Origin: Stieleria bergensis
GTDB taxonomy: Bacteria; Planctomycetota; Planctomycetia; Pirellulales; Pirellulaceae
Length of the DNA stretch: 64,000 bases
Direction: 5' to 3'
NCBI GenBank assembly: GCA_007745635.1
Contig: CP036272.1
Span: 4,269,521-4,333,520 of the forward strand
A model generated the notes under the pieces. That model ran no database searches and was not told where the DNA came from. It saw only the letters and a list, made by a program, of their open reading frames with translations. The position numbers and the translations under genes were made by a program. Below, piece after piece: positions 18,501-27,895 of this stretch (position 1 is its first letter; every line of letters starts with the position of its first letter).

Positions 18501-19049
18501 CTGATTGGTGAAACAGAGTCCGATCAGCTGGCCGTGACGAACTTGCTGTACCCCAAGGTGTTCGCCGACTTCGCCGCACATGTGCAGTCCTTTGGCGACG
18601 TTTCCAAAATGCCGACACCAAACTTCTTCTATGGTATGACTCCAGGAGAAGAGATCGCAGTCGACATCGAAGAAGGCAAACGCTTGATCATCAAGTTCCT
18701 GACCGTTGGCCAGCCACACCCCGACGGAACCCGCACAGTCTTCTTTGAACTCAACGGCCAGCCTCGCGAAGTCTCCGTCCTGGACAAATCCTTGGAACCA
18801 GAGACCAAAGCCGCTGTCAAAGCTGATGCTGCCAACGAAAACCACGTCGCAGCCAGTATGCCAGGCATGGTGATCACTGTGGCCGGTGCCGAAGGCGACA
18901 AGGTCAAGGAAGGTCAGAAGTTAATGGTCCTGGAAGCGATGAAGATGGAAACCACCATCAACGCCCCCAAGACCGGAACGATCAAGACCATCCAAGCACC
19001 TGCGGGAACCCAAGTCGAAGCTGGCGATCTGCTGGTGATTTTGGAGTAA
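15588..19049 (+). CDS. pyc: Pyruvate carboxylase
   Basis: At 1153 residues this is a full single-chain pyruvate carboxylase. The domains in order are: biotin carboxylase (about 1-460, with KAAHGGGGRGMR, HIEVQIVGD and EVNPRIQVEHTVTE), carboxyltransferase (about 530-840, with DTTMRDAHQSLLATR, HLHTHDTAG and DALNWQDNM), and a C-terminal biotinyl domain with EAMKMET, whose Lys is about residue 1119. It converts pyruvate, bicarbonate and ATP to oxaloacetate, refilling the TCA cycle in the cytoplasm. The ATG at 15588 gives the family N-terminus (PFKKLLVANRSEIA). A separate biotin ligase is needed and is not in this window. Confidence 0.98.
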   Translation: MTIRPFKKLLVANRSEIATRVFRSASELGIRTVAIYSHEDRYALHRFKADEAYQIGQPGEPIRSYLNVEAIVALCKKHDIDAVHPGYGFLSERSAFAQALEEAGITFVGPSVNSLNQLGDKMSARILAQKADVPVLGGENKPLTDPDEAVALAENMGFPVMLKAAHGGGGRGMRVVQSADELPAQLEAARRESQTAFGSDEVFLEKFVQRARHIEVQIVGDGDNLVHLYERDCSVQRRHQKVVELAPAPNLDADVRDALCEAALRIGHAVGTETGCYENAGTVEFLLDTETNKFYFIEVNPRIQVEHTVTEEVTGIDIVRTQILIAQGHKLSDTVVGVPAQKDIHTTGFAMQCRVTTEDPSSQFRPDYGRISHYRSAAGLGIRLDAGTAFSGAVVNPFYDSMLVKVTARASSLAAAASRMDRCLQEFRIRGVKTNIPFLMKLISHPTFLAGEATTRMIDNTPELFELPKRRDRATKLLTYIGETIVNSNSLVVGRPEATRRVPAPLPETNPLAPLPKGTKDIFRESGVEGLVKWINQQKGLLLTDTTMRDAHQSLLATRVRTYDMLQIAPAYAQHASQLFSLEMWGGATFDTSMRFLKESPWQRLADLRQAIPNVLTQMLLRASNAVGYTNYPDNVVRLFVREAVQAGMDVFRVFDALNWQDNMRVAMEAVIEEGGICEASICYTGDLQNPGRTKYDMQYYVDLAKNLEKMGAHLLAIKDMAGLLKPKAATELVKTLKQEIGIPIHLHTHDTAGIQASTILAAADEGLQIADAALAPMSGGTSQVNLNAIVEALRDTPRESDLSTEALTQLATYWQAAREFYRPFESDVLPATGDLYEHEMPGGQYTNLFQQARALGLADQWANVCKAYAQVNQLFGDIVKVTPTSKAVGDMALFLVANEMSAQEVLTSDKALAYPTSVLDLIGGRMGQPPGGFPQPVMDKILGDQAPVLTRPGESMPDADVGESSKQAAELIGETESDQLAVTNLLYPKVFADFAAHVQSFGDVSKMPTPNFFYGMTPGEEIAVDIEEGKRLIIKFLTVGQPHPDGTRTVFFELNGQPREVSVLDKSLEPETKAAVKADAANENHVAASMPGMVITVAGAEGDKVKEGQKLMVLEAMKMETTINAPKTGTIKTIQAPAGTQVEAGDLLVILE

Positions 19050-19058
19050 ACTAGCGGC

Positions 19059-19586
19059 ATGCTTCACTCGCCGCCGCGCAATCGTTGGTTCCTTGACAAC
19101 TGCAACCCGGCAACGCTGCGCCGGTTCGCCGTCTCCGCCACGCTGATCGGCGTGGCTTGCCTGGCGATCCCATCGACCAGCGATGCCCAGCAGGCAACCG
19201 CCTCGCAGCAGGCTGAACCAACCAAACCCGACCAACAGCTCCGGCCGGTGGAGTCGGTCGATTCGCTCACGCGATCGATGTGGCTGATTCAGGGAACGGT
19301 CCATGATGCCCTGACCGGAAAACCGATTCCCCAGGTGACCATGATCCCCGGATCATTGTCACGGGACCAAAGCGGAAAAACGGTGGTCCGCTGGCGAGAG
19401 AACCTGAAACGCAACATGCGTGACCAATTGAAATGGCCGCGCACCAGTGGCTACAGTGTCATGCGATTCAAACTGATCGCCGAAGGATACCAGCCCATCA
19501 TCACGCAGCGCGTGTACCGAGGCGGACCGCACATTCGATTGCGAGTCAAAATGCATCCCGCAGTGGCATCGGATGCCGTCAAATAA
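19059..19586 (+). CDS. Secreted protein with carboxypeptidase-regulatory-like segment
   Basis: The 175 residues begin with an N-terminal signal sequence (hydrophobic FAVSATLIGVACLAIP, likely cut before QQATAS). The segment IQGTVHDALTGKPIPQVT resembles the start of a carboxypeptidase regulatory-like beta-sandwich, and the RGGPHIRLRVKM stretch resembles its end. It begins 9 bases after pyc, so it could share its transcript. It ends 11 bases from the convergent ubiA-like gene. No enzymatic motif. Function unknown. Confidence 0.7.
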   Translation: MLHSPPRNRWFLDNCNPATLRRFAVSATLIGVACLAIPSTSDAQQATASQQAEPTKPDQQLRPVESVDSLTRSMWLIQGTVHDALTGKPIPQVTMIPGSLSRDQSGKTVVRWRENLKRNMRDQLKWPRTSGYSVMRFKLIAEGYQPIITQRVYRGGPHIRLRVKMHPAVASDAVK

Positions 19587-19597
19587 GCTTCTGGCAA

Positions 19598-20608
19598 CTA
19601 CAACCACAAACTGTCAACGCTGCCAGCGACTAATAACAGCACGCTGATGGCGACATTGGCGTGGAAGAAGGCTTCGTTGACGCGATCGAGTTCGCCCGGC
19701 CGGACCAGCCAATGCTGACGCAAGATCAATCCGGCGATGGCGATCAAAGCGATCGAATACACCCATCCAAACCCTAGTTGCGGTGCAACGAACGGCAGGG
19801 CAACAAGCGACACGAACATCAGAGCGTGGAATCCCGCCGCGATCCGAAACGCCCCCTGCTGACCAAACTTGGCCGGCACGCTGTGCAGATTGGATTGGCG
19901 ATCATAATCAGCATCCTGACAAGCATAGACGATATCAAACCCGGCAACCCACATGGCCACCGCAAAGGCAATCATCACCGGTGCCAACAGGTCTCCGGGC
20001 AGCGCCGTCCAGGCTCCGCCAGCATCCTGCAGCGAGGCGGGACCACGTATGGCAACCCAAGCACAAATCGGGGACAGGCTGAGCGCAATCCCCAACCAGA
20101 GGTGCGCTGCACTGGTCAAACGCTTGGCAAGTGAATAACTGAGCAAGAACACCAGCACGGGAACCGCACCGGCAAGCGGAAGCCAGTTGGGCAAAAACAA
20201 CGCAGTGCTGCCAACAAACCCGGCCGAACACATCAGTGTGAACAGCGTCACAGCGCGACGCGAAAGGATTCCTGCAGGGAGGTGGCGTTTCATGGTACGT
20301 GGATTTTCGGCATCGATCCGATGATCGACCAACCGATTGAACGCCATCGCGGCACTGCGGGCAGTCACCATGCACAACAATAACGCCAAGACGTCCAGCC
20401 AACCCGGGCGTGCGAGGCTGCCATCGGGAAGCGGGGTTGCAATGGCCAGCACAGTGGCCAGAGCTGCAAACGGCAACGCAAACAGCGTGTGACTAAAACG
20501 TATCAAGCCCAACCAGTCAGACAAGCTGGCGCGTCGCTTGCTCTCAGGACCGGCGTCAAGTTCGCGGGGAATCGTTTCCGAATGCTGATCGGCCATGTTG
20601 TTTCTCAA
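19598..20608 (-). CDS. UbiA-family prenyltransferase (menaquinone synthesis)
   Basis: The 336 residues carry about eight transmembrane segments and both aspartate-rich prenyl-diphosphate motifs: NRLVDHRIDAENPRT near residue 95 and YACQDADYDRQSN near 225. It should attach a polyprenyl chain to an aromatic acid in the membrane. It lies directly after ubiX and downstream of ubiE in one transcript. That trio fits menaquinone synthesis through the futalosine route (MqnP/MqnM-type enzymes) or a ubiquinone-like pathway. The former is likelier in planctomycetes, but this is inference. The UbiD-type decarboxylase partner is not in the window. Confidence 0.88.
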   Translation of the reverse strand: MRNNMADQHSETIPRELDAGPESKRRASLSDWLGLIRFSHTLFALPFAALATVLAIATPLPDGSLARPGWLDVLALLLCMVTARSAAMAFNRLVDHRIDAENPRTMKRHLPAGILSRRAVTLFTLMCSAGFVGSTALFLPNWLPLAGAVPVLVFLLSYSLAKRLTSAAHLWLGIALSLSPICAWVAIRGPASLQDAGGAWTALPGDLLAPVMIAFAVAMWVAGFDIVYACQDADYDRQSNLHSVPAKFGQQGAFRIAAGFHALMFVSLVALPFVAPQLGFGWVYSIALIAIAGLILRQHWLVRPGELDRVNEAFFHANVAISVLLLVAGSVDSLWL

Positions 20609-20609
20609 T

Positions 20610-21320
20610 TCAGTGTTCCGCTGATCGCTGAACGGGCTTGATGGGTGGCTCTCCCCAGCGATTGATTAAGTCATTGCGAATCTGAAGCTGATCCAAGATT
20701 CGCGAGACCACAAAATTGATCAAGCAATCCAATGACTGAACGTCATGATACCAACCCGGCATCGCCGGCAGCATGGTCACACCGACGCTGGAGAGTCGGT
20801 GCATGTTTTCCAGCTGCAAGGTACTGACAGGCGTTTCCCGAGGCACCATCACCAGGGGACGTTTCTCCTTCAAGTGCACTTCGGCCGCCCGCTGAATCAG
20901 ATTGCTTGCCGCCGCTCGTGCGACGCCACTTAACGTGCTGCCGCTGCACGGACAGATCACCATCGCTCGCGTGCGAAAGGATCCACTGGCGATTGGCGTC
21001 ATAAAGTCATTGTACGCGTGCGCGACAAACCGCTTGCGCCAGTCGGACGCGGCGACCAAGTCTCGGATGCGGCTCGCTTGCTGGTCGTCCGTCCAGGGCG
21101 GGATGAACTCCAGCAAACGCTGCACGTCTGGAGCAAGCGGATCGATGTCCAGCTTCAGTTCCTGACGGATCACTGCGGCGCCACTTGGGCTAACGGCCAG
21201 ATGAACGGGGATCGAATCTGTTGCCAGAACTTGCATCAGACGAACCGCGAAAAATGCACCACTGGCGCCGGTGATCCCTAACACCAACGGCTCGCTAGAG
21301 TCTGCTGATCGCTCGTCCAT
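20610..21320 (-). CDS. ubiX: UbiX-type flavin prenyltransferase
   Basis: The frame opens at 21380, but the ATG at 21320 has AAAGGGG at good spacing and starts MDERS, just ahead of the family core LGITGASGAFFAVRLM. This gives about 236 residues. Other family signs are SGAAVIRQEL, the SGSFRTRAMVICPCSGSTL stretch, NLIQRAAEV-HLKEKRPLV and VPRETPVSTLQLENM. UbiX makes prenylated FMN, the cofactor for UbiD decarboxylases. The gene follows ubiE closely and precedes the ubiA-like gene by one base, so the three are co-transcribed. Confidence 0.92.
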   Translation of the reverse strand: MDERSADSSEPLVLGITGASGAFFAVRLMQVLATDSIPVHLAVSPSGAAVIRQELKLDIDPLAPDVQRLLEFIPPWTDDQQASRIRDLVAASDWRKRFVAHAYNDFMTPIASGSFRTRAMVICPCSGSTLSGVARAAASNLIQRAAEVHLKEKRPLVMVPRETPVSTLQLENMHRLSSVGVTMLPAMPGWYHDVQSLDCLINFVVSRILDQLQIRNDLINRWGEPPIKPVQRSAEH

Positions 21321-21340
21321 CTCCATCCCCTTTGTTACGC

Positions 21341-22153
21341 TCAATTTGCTTCGGGCTTGACACCGATATAGATCGTGCAAACACCAAAGGTTAATGGCTT
21401 GAACGTTACGTCCGTCAAACCAGCTGCCTGCATCCGGTCGGCAAGCTCTTGTCCGTCTGGAAAGTGGCTGACCGATTCAGGCAGGTACTTGTAGGCCGCC
21501 TTATTGTTTCGCGCGAACCATTGTCCGATGCGTGGCAGCACGTGCTTAAAGTAGGCGTTGTATGCTTGACGCAAGCCGAGCACATTGGGCTTGGAGAACT
21601 CTAGCACCAAAACCTGTCCCCCAGGACGGCAAACGCGCGTCATCTCGGCCAGCCCTTGATCGGTGTCGGCAATATTTCGCAATCCGAAGGCAACACTCAC
21701 GCACTGGAATTGATTGTCGGGGTACGGCAAGCACTGCGAATCGGCCTCAATGAATTCGAGCTGATTCTTGTACTCCTTGGCGACTTGTTTCTTCTTGGCA
21801 AACTCCAGCATCGCAAAGCAAAAGTCGCTGCCGATGACATCGACGCCAGCGGGAGCGGCCTCGGACATCGCAAAGGCCAAGTCGCCGGTTCCGGTGCAAA
21901 TGTCCAGCACGGGAACATTGGGCACAAACTTCATTCGACGCACGGCCTGTTTCCGCCACAACTTGTCAATGTTCAACGACAACAGATGGTTCATCAAGTC
22001 ATACCGAGGCGCGATCTGGCGAAACATCTCTTGAACGCGCTGGTTGCTTTTGTCCAACGATTGTGGCTTAGCCGAATCGGTGGCTGGCTCCGCACCGGCC
22101 GCGGGCAGCCCGGACGAATCCTCGACGGTTGGGGGGGAAGCATTTTCAGTCAT
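21341..22153 (-). CDS. ubiE: Demethylmenaquinone methyltransferase
   Basis: The 270 residues form a class I SAM methyltransferase. The SAM-binding motif is [13 protein letters not shown], followed by [18 protein letters not shown] and [16 protein letters not shown], both typical of UbiE/MenG. The N-terminal part [17 protein letters not shown] is also diagnostic, and the first 40 residues are a disordered-looking extension. It methylates demethylmenaquinone in the last step of menaquinone synthesis. It is the first gene of the ubiE-ubiX-ubiA operon. Confidence 0.95.
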   Translation of the reverse strand: MTENASPPTVEDSSGLPAAGAEPATDSAKPQSLDKSNQRVQEMFRQIAPRYDLMNHLLSLNIDKLWRKQAVRRMKFVPNVPVLDICTGTGDLAFAMSEAAPAGVDVIGSDFCFAMLEFAKKKQVAKEYKNQLEFIEADSQCLPYPDNQFQCVSVAFGLRNIADTDQGLAEMTRVCRPGGQVLVLEFSKPNVLGLRQAYNAYFKHVLPRIGQWFARNNKAAYKYLPESVSHFPDGQELADRMQAAGLTDVTFKPLTFGVCTIYIGVKPEAN

Positions 22154-22622
22154 TCTGTCTACCGCTCTCGTTCGGGTACCTGCCTGATCGCCGCCGGCTT
22201 CGGTGACCAGTTTCAGTCCAGAGTATCGCCACTAACTTGAATTGCCACAAGTTACGCAGCCGTCACAATCTTGCCTGTTCAGAGAACCCGCCGCCTTGCA
22301 ATTGGAGCCCCGACAAGACTGGCGACTAAAATTGGCGAACAAGGGTGATTGGAAGACCGTTCCAGGCGGTTCGTCAAAGCGCCTCCTAAAGTTCTTGGTC
22401 CGCATTCGTTGGGGCGTCATAACAGGCTGGCAGGGTTAGCGAAGGAAGAAACCAACCCGTGGGGCTAAAAAAGCTGCTTGCACGGCATTTGGTGGCAAAT
22501 TCCGACCTTGACGATCCTCCCAACCAGACCTCTCAACCGGGCCTCCAGAAAGCGGCCACCGACCACGATAGTTTTCCGTTGACGGCTATAACTCTGATTG
22601 TTGCTGTGTTAGGATAACCGCC
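22154..22622. other. Divergent intergenic region
   Basis: This separates ubiE (minus) from the HAD gene (plus). Short frames exist in both directions, but none has a ribosome-binding site or recognisable protein. No strong hairpin or repeat is visible. Confidence 0.4.
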
Positions 22623-23303
22623 ATGCGAACTCTCCTGTTTGACATTGATGGCACGCTTCTAATCACGCGTCGAGCTGGCGGACAGGCTCTGGCGAAAGCA
22701 ATGCGTGTGGAGTTTCAGGTTCAGTCCTTTTCGACAGAGGGAATCTCCTTTGCTGGACGAACGGATCGCGACTTAACCGCGGAACTATTAAAACTGGCCA
22801 ACCTAGAGCCATCAATCCAAAATGTGGGGCGGCTACGTCGTCGGTACAGCCAAATTTTGCGCTCCGCCATCACGACCATTCCCGGCCAAGTTCTGCCCGG
22901 CGTGACGGAATTACTGCAGCAATTGAGCGGAAAGCCCCAGCTTGCCTTGGCTGTGATGACCGGTAACTTCCCCGAGACAGCTCGCATCAAACTTGAAACG
23001 TACGGTTTGATGGACTATTTCCCCTGGCTGATGGGCGGCGATCTGGATCCGGTTCGCTGCGACATGGCTCGGCGGACCAAACGCCACATTGAAAGCAAAC
23101 ACGGCGTTCAGGCCTCCCAAGACATCATCGTGATCGGGGACACAACCAATGATGTCAAGTGCGCTCGCTCCATCGAAGCCCGCTGCCTCGCCGTGTGCAC
23201 TGGTTCGGATGACCGCCAAGCCTTGCAGGCTGCAGGGGCCGATTGCGTGGTTCAGGATTTAACCGACCCGCAAGCTTTGCAATACTTAACCGAATCAATC
23301 TGA
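22623..23303 (+). CDS. HAD-superfamily phosphatase
   Basis: The 226 residues contain HAD motif I DIDGTLLIT (nucleophile Asp and general acid Asp), motif II in MTGNFPETAR, and motif IV IVIGDTTNDVKCA near residue 170. The helical cap follows motif I (about 20-90), as in phosphoglycolate-phosphatase relatives. It should dephosphorylate a small metabolite in the cytoplasm. The substrate cannot be read from the sequence. It lies 31 bases upstream of purE and may be co-transcribed with it. Confidence 0.88.
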   Translation: MRTLLFDIDGTLLITRRAGGQALAKAMRVEFQVQSFSTEGISFAGRTDRDLTAELLKLANLEPSIQNVGRLRRRYSQILRSAITTIPGQVLPGVTELLQQLSGKPQLALAVMTGNFPETARIKLETYGLMDYFPWLMGGDLDPVRCDMARRTKRHIESKHGVQASQDIIVIGDTTNDVKCARSIEARCLAVCTGSDDRQALQAAGADCVVQDLTDPQALQYLTESI

Positions 23304-23334
23304 AATCAACTTTTGAACGCAACCGGACAAACGA

Positions 23335-23871
23335 ATGTCTGATTCAAATCAACAGGGAACCGAGTTCCCGCCCACCGACGCCTTGGTAGGCGTGATCATG
23401 GGCAGCAAGAATGACTGGGAAACCATGCGGCCTGCCTGTGACGTTTTGCAGTCACTGGGCATTCCACATGAGCGAACCGTGGTCAGCGCGCACCGCACCC
23501 CCGCACGCATGGTGGCCTATGCTCAATCGGCTTCCGAGCGAGGCATCAAAGTCATCATCGCAGGGGCTGGCGGTGCAGCACACCTGCCCGGCATGGTTGC
23601 CTCGGAAACCCTGCTGCCAGTGATTGGCGTTCCCGTGCAAAGCCGCGCCTTGCAAGGTCTGGACTCATTGCTCTCCATCGTCCAAATGCCCGGTGGCATT
23701 CCAGTGGCCACCATGTCCATCGGAACCAGTGGCGCCAAAAACGCCGGTTTGATGGCGGCAAGAATTTTGGCCACTGCAAACCAGGACATCGCGGCCAACT
23801 TAGATGAGTTTGTTCAAGCTCAAACACAAGCTGTTTTAGACAACACGGAATTGGAGTCACACCAAGCGTGA
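23335..23871 (+). CDS. purE: 5-(carboxyamino)imidazole ribonucleotide mutase
   Basis: The 178 residues have the class I PurE signature: [23 protein letters not shown] and [12 protein letters not shown]. The enzyme converts N5-CAIR to CAIR in purine synthesis. The stop overlaps the GTG start of purK by four bases (GTGA), the usual purE-purK coupling. The first 15 residues are an extension compared with shorter bacterial forms. Confidence 0.97.
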   Translation: MSDSNQQGTEFPPTDALVGVIMGSKNDWETMRPACDVLQSLGIPHERTVVSAHRTPARMVAYAQSASERGIKVIIAGAGGAAHLPGMVASETLLPVIGVPVQSRALQGLDSLLSIVQMPGGIPVATMSIGTSGAKNAGLMAARILATANQDIAANLDEFVQAQTQAVLDNTELESHQA

Positions 23872-25076
23872 GCCAACAAGCAAGTGAGGGCGACGCTCCG
23901 TCGACCAGCAACACCAGATTCGAAGACACAAACATCGTGTTACCAGGCGGCACCATTGGCATGGTCGGTGGCGGCCAACTGGGACGGATGTTTGCCATCG
24001 CCGCGATGCAAATGGGCTATGACGTTGTCGTCTATTGTGACTCAGCAGATGCCCCGGGCGCTCAAGTGGCCACACGCTGCGTGATCGGTGACTTGAACGA
24101 TCATCAACAGCTGACCGCGTTCGCCGAACAGTGTGATGTGATCTCATTGGAATTTGAAAACATTCCTGCCCAAGCCATTGCCTGTTGTGGCCAACAGGCG
24201 CCGACGTTCCCCTCGCATCATGTCCTGGCCACCGCACAGGATCGGCTGATCGAAAAACAAACGTTTCGAGACGCGGGACTGGCAGTGACCCCGTTTTTGC
24301 AAGTCTCCAGTGCAGCCGACGTCGCCGCCTTTGCAGAGCGACATGCGTGGCCGGTGATCGTGAAAACGGCTCGCAGTGGTTACGATGGCAAGGGTCAATA
24401 TCGATTGCAAGACGCGGAACAAGCCGCCCAAGTGCCATGGGCGGAACATGATGCTTGGATTGCCGAACAATTCATTCCCTTTCAACGCGAAGCCTCCGTC
24501 GTCGTCGCTCGCAGCCGCAACGGATCCGTGCGTTGTTTTCCTCCCTTTGAAAACGAGCATCACAATCACATCCTAGACGTTAGCTTTTGCCCCTCGACGC
24601 TGACGCAGTCCCAGATTGCCAATGCCACTGAAATGGCCAGCAAGGCTGCAGAGGTCTTGGACTTGGTTGGCCTGCTCTGTGTTGAATTCTTCGTGCAAGA
24701 GGACGGCAGACTGCTGATCAACGAAGTGGCACCTCGCCCCCACAACAGTGGGCACTTAACAATCGAAGGCAACCACACCAGTCAATTCCAGCAACACGTG
24801 CGTGCGATCTGCGGCCTGCCTTTGGGCGACCCCAATCTGCGTTGCTCGGGCGCAGCGATGGCGAACCTATTGGGCGATTTGTGGCAGGCAGCTGGCGGAA
24901 ACCCACCCTGGAACCAAGCGTTTTCGGTTCCAAATGTGTCCTTGCACTTATATGGCAAGCGAGACGCCAAGGAAGGACGTAAAATGGGCCATTTGACGGC
25001 CACCGCGGATTCGCCCGAACAAGCGGCTCAGAATGTGCGCGACGCTCGCCAGCGACTATCATGCGATTCAAAATGA
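23868..25076 (+). CDS. purK: 5-(carboxyamino)imidazole ribonucleotide synthase
   Basis: The 402 residues form an ATP-grasp enzyme: [16 protein letters not shown] (about 25-40), [15 protein letters not shown], and the C-terminal [12 protein letters not shown] with the metal and phosphate ligands. It makes N5-CAIR from AIR, ATP and bicarbonate, directly feeding PurE. A GTG start overlaps the purE stop. An in-frame ATG deeper inside would cut off the Rossmann loop, so the GTG is preferred. Confidence 0.96.
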   Translation: MSQQASEGDAPSTSNTRFEDTNIVLPGGTIGMVGGGQLGRMFAIAAMQMGYDVVVYCDSADAPGAQVATRCVIGDLNDHQQLTAFAEQCDVISLEFENIPAQAIACCGQQAPTFPSHHVLATAQDRLIEKQTFRDAGLAVTPFLQVSSAADVAAFAERHAWPVIVKTARSGYDGKGQYRLQDAEQAAQVPWAEHDAWIAEQFIPFQREASVVVARSRNGSVRCFPPFENEHHNHILDVSFCPSTLTQSQIANATEMASKAAEVLDLVGLLCVEFFVQEDGRLLINEVAPRPHNSGHLTIEGNHTSQFQQHVRAICGLPLGDPNLRCSGAAMANLLGDLWQAAGGNPPWNQAFSVPNVSLHLYGKRDAKEGRKMGHLTATADSPEQAAQNVRDARQRLSCDSK

Positions 25077-25206
25077 CGACGTCGTCGACTTGAGAGCGAA
25101 TGATGAAGCCCAATTCGCGCTGGCAAACCTCCATGCGTTTATGCGTTTGCTTGGGTGACCTTGATTGAACCTCGCCAGGACCGGCTTAACTCCGTAGCGA
25201 TCACCC

Positions 25207-25842
25207 ATGTCTTCCAGTGACGTCCGCGATATCGAATCTCTTGAACGCTTGCATCGAGCGATGCTGCGATTGAGCGAAGAATGGCAATCCGCGTTGCAAG
25301 AGATTCGCATGTCCGTTGCTCGCGCAGAAGAATACTTCACCCGCCGCGTCCCCGTCTATTGGGCGACGGAAATGAAGCTTGCCGAACGAGAACACACCGA
25401 AGCACTTGATTCGCTGCAACGTCAACAGTCGGCCGCACGAGCCAGCGATCGACGCTCGGCCCTGGAGGCTCAAAAACGAGTCAAGCGAGCCAAGGATCGA
25501 GTGAAGCTCTGCCTGGAAAAGCAAAAACTGGCCAAAACGATGATGCTGCAGATTCGCCAAACCTGCGAAGACGTGCTGGGACCGTTGGCAGACATGGTCG
25601 ATCAAAGCGAGAACGCTTTGCCGCAAGGCGCTCGCCAGCTAGCAGAACTGTTACGCATCTTGCATGAGTATGCTGAACAGCAAACAATGCCCCCTTCCAG
25701 CAATCAGGCTGCGACAGGCGGCTCGATCGACAAGCCACTGGACGGCAAAGCCCTTGCCGCCCCGTCCAACGAAGCATCGCCAGAGAACGATGCCGCTCAT
25801 TCCACGGATCTCCAAGCACCAACAGACGATGCCGACTCCTGA
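25207..25842 (+). CDS. Coiled-coil protein of unknown function
   Basis: The product is 211 residues. Residues about 10-150 are highly charged and helical with heptad spacing (RLSEEWQSALQEIR, AALDSLQRQQ-type stretches, RVKRAKDRVKLCLEKQ). The last 50 residues are a Pro/Ala/Asp-rich tail. It has no signal peptide or membrane helix, so it is probably cytoplasmic. It precedes another conserved hypothetical by 90 bases. I recognise no family. Confidence 0.65.
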   Translation: MSSSDVRDIESLERLHRAMLRLSEEWQSALQEIRMSVARAEEYFTRRVPVYWATEMKLAEREHTEALDSLQRQQSAARASDRRSALEAQKRVKRAKDRVKLCLEKQKLAKTMMLQIRQTCEDVLGPLADMVDQSENALPQGARQLAELLRILHEYAEQQTMPPSSNQAATGGSIDKPLDGKALAAPSNEASPENDAAHSTDLQAPTDDADS

Positions 25843-25933
25843 TCTCGTTGACTGGGCGAACGATCTCATTCCTTCCTAATGCACGGGGCTCCGCCTCGGC
25901 CCCCACACTCCTTCCAAAACCGCTCTAAAACAA

Positions 25934-27130
25934 ATGTCTTCAGCTATCTCGCCCGAACTCTTCGAAGCTTTAAATCGTCATGACCAGCAACCGGTGGCGA
26001 TGCTCGGTGAGTTGATTGAATTCTATCGGCAGAACGAACAACCCATGGAGCTGTTTGAAGCCCAGAAGATGTTGGTACGAGCCGACTTGGGCTTGCCGTT
26101 GCTCGCGGTCGAAAACGAACCGGTCCGTTCGGACGAGATCGAACACAAACTTGAGTCCGGATTGTTGAAGGCCTGTCGTGAGTCGGGTGAAATGCTGATT
26201 CGCCAAGGACGCGTCTTCGAAGGCTGGACGTACCTGCGTCCGACCGGTGACAACCAACTGATTCGCGAAGCCTTGGCATCGATTGAAATCACCGACGACA
26301 ACTTTGACGAAATGCAGCGTGTTCTGCTTCACGAAGGAGTCGATGTTGGACGCGGCTTTCAGGCAATCTTGGACTTCCAAGGCACCTGCAATAGCATCAC
26401 TTTATTTGACCAGTCGCTGGCACAGAGTAGCAAAGCCGATCGCCAGGCCGCCGGCACTCGCTTGCTGAATCATTTCTATGACGAGCTGACATCACTCGTC
26501 CGCGAAGACATCACCGGACGCGATCAAGCGCCCGCTGAAGACGAAACTCTGTTTGACATGATCGACAAGCGCCCCTGGGTCTTGAAAGATGGTGGCTATC
26601 ACCTAGACACCACGCACTTGTCGTCCACCGTACGCCTTGCCATGCCGCTCACTGATCCAGAGCTCCTGCAGAAGGCCTGGGAATTGACCCAGTATGGCCG
26701 TCAGCTGAACCATCAGTTCCAATACCCGGGCGATGAGCCCTTTGTCGACTTCTATCCCTCCTACGCTGCGTTCTATGGCATCCTGCTGGGCAAAAATGTG
26801 GATGCTGGCTTGAAGTTGTTTGAACGCAAAGCCAAGTCGATTGATACAGATCAGCACGGTAGTGGTGCGATTGAGACCTACGTGGACCTGCTTGATCGCG
26901 TCGGCAGACATCGCGAGGCGATTGAGTTTGCCGTCCAACAAGTCCCCAGTGACGTCCCCAGCCAAGCCGTGATCCCCTTGCTAATGGAAATTGCCAAACG
27001 AGATCAAGAAGCGACGGGGGAACATGCCGAGGGTGAAACGGGATACGACTTGATTGCCAACTTCTGCCGAGATCGAGACGACCCCATCGGATTCGCCGTT
27101 GCCAAATTCACCCGGTCACAATCAGCCTGA
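25934..27130 (+). CDS. Helical-repeat cytoplasmic protein of unknown function
   Basis: The product is 398 residues, acidic, without a signal peptide. The N-terminal half resembles TPR-like helical hairpins (LGELIEFYRQNEQPMELFEA, ESGEMLIRQGRVFEGWTYLR). The middle carries DMIDKRPWVLKDGGYHLDTT, and the C-terminal half again has helical repeats (VDAGLKLFERKAKSID, YVDLLDRVGRHREAIEFAV). It starts at ATG 25934 after an A-rich leader. It may be an interaction scaffold paired with the preceding coiled-coil gene. Function unknown. Confidence 0.7.
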   Translation: MSSAISPELFEALNRHDQQPVAMLGELIEFYRQNEQPMELFEAQKMLVRADLGLPLLAVENEPVRSDEIEHKLESGLLKACRESGEMLIRQGRVFEGWTYLRPTGDNQLIREALASIEITDDNFDEMQRVLLHEGVDVGRGFQAILDFQGTCNSITLFDQSLAQSSKADRQAAGTRLLNHFYDELTSLVREDITGRDQAPAEDETLFDMIDKRPWVLKDGGYHLDTTHLSSTVRLAMPLTDPELLQKAWELTQYGRQLNHQFQYPGDEPFVDFYPSYAAFYGILLGKNVDAGLKLFERKAKSIDTDQHGSGAIETYVDLLDRVGRHREAIEFAVQQVPSDVPSQAVIPLLMEIAKRDQEATGEHAEGETGYDLIANFCRDRDDPIGFAVAKFTRSQSA

Positions 27131-27895
27131 TCAACTCCATTCTCAGCCCCAACGGGGAGGATGGCACAAGCTAACGAGGGCCAGACAAAGAGAGCCAACC
27201 GGTTTGCTGCTGCTCAAACCCCGCAGGCGAGTCAAAAGGGGGGGCATCCCCAGGGCGAGAGGTGGAACAGCTGCGGCGTTCAGGCGATGCCTTGAAGTGT
27301 CCCACTAACGCTTGAAATTTGCATGCGGGTCTTTTGTGGGGCAGGACCTGCGGCAGGCAACCATTGAAATTGACGCCGTTTGGCGACCACAGTCAGAGGC
27401 TCACGGGCAACGAGAATGTTTTACAGGCAACGCGTTTCGGGGTCTTCATTTCTGATTTTGTGTTCCAGGTGGGACGCGTTGCTCCGAACCGCTGAGGGAT
27501 TCTTGCGTCCTTGGCCGCAACTGGGTCCTTGGCCGAATCAGGACAGGGCAATGGAATTGCCGCCGGGCGCTTACGACGCCACAAAACACCTTGCACTTCG
27601 ATGTGGGACTGCAAGCAGCCCTGAGATCGGATTCGGTGAGGAGCGATCGGTGTTTCTCGAACAACCGCTACACTGGGAAGGTTGGGCTTTCCGACACTCT
27701 AGTGTATAGAGTAGCGGGTGAACCGTCCCCGCACGAATCAGTTTGCCTGGAATGACTCGCGATTATCAGGTAGGTTTGCAGCGAGTTGTCGCGAAGCGAT
27801 CTCCGCTGGTGGCAAGCTGCAAGCCGCTTTGGTAAAACACCGCTAAGTGAACGTCGCGACTTGAACGTCGCGACTTGAACGTCGCTAAGTGGATA
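27131..27895. other. Long intergenic region before the secretion operon
   Basis: A degenerate repeat box (GTGGAACAGCTGCGGCGTTC, about 27261-27280) lies outside the main island. Just upstream of the ABC gene (27846-27890) a 14-bp unit GAACGTCGCGACTT is repeated in tandem between two CGCTAAGTG sequences. Frames across the region (for example 27380-27709) lack any recognisable product. Confidence 0.45.

Noticed and set aside
17859-18845. Minus-strand 328-codon frame inside pyruvate carboxylase
   Set aside because: A long antisense shadow caused by codon bias of pyc. No start signal and no domain.
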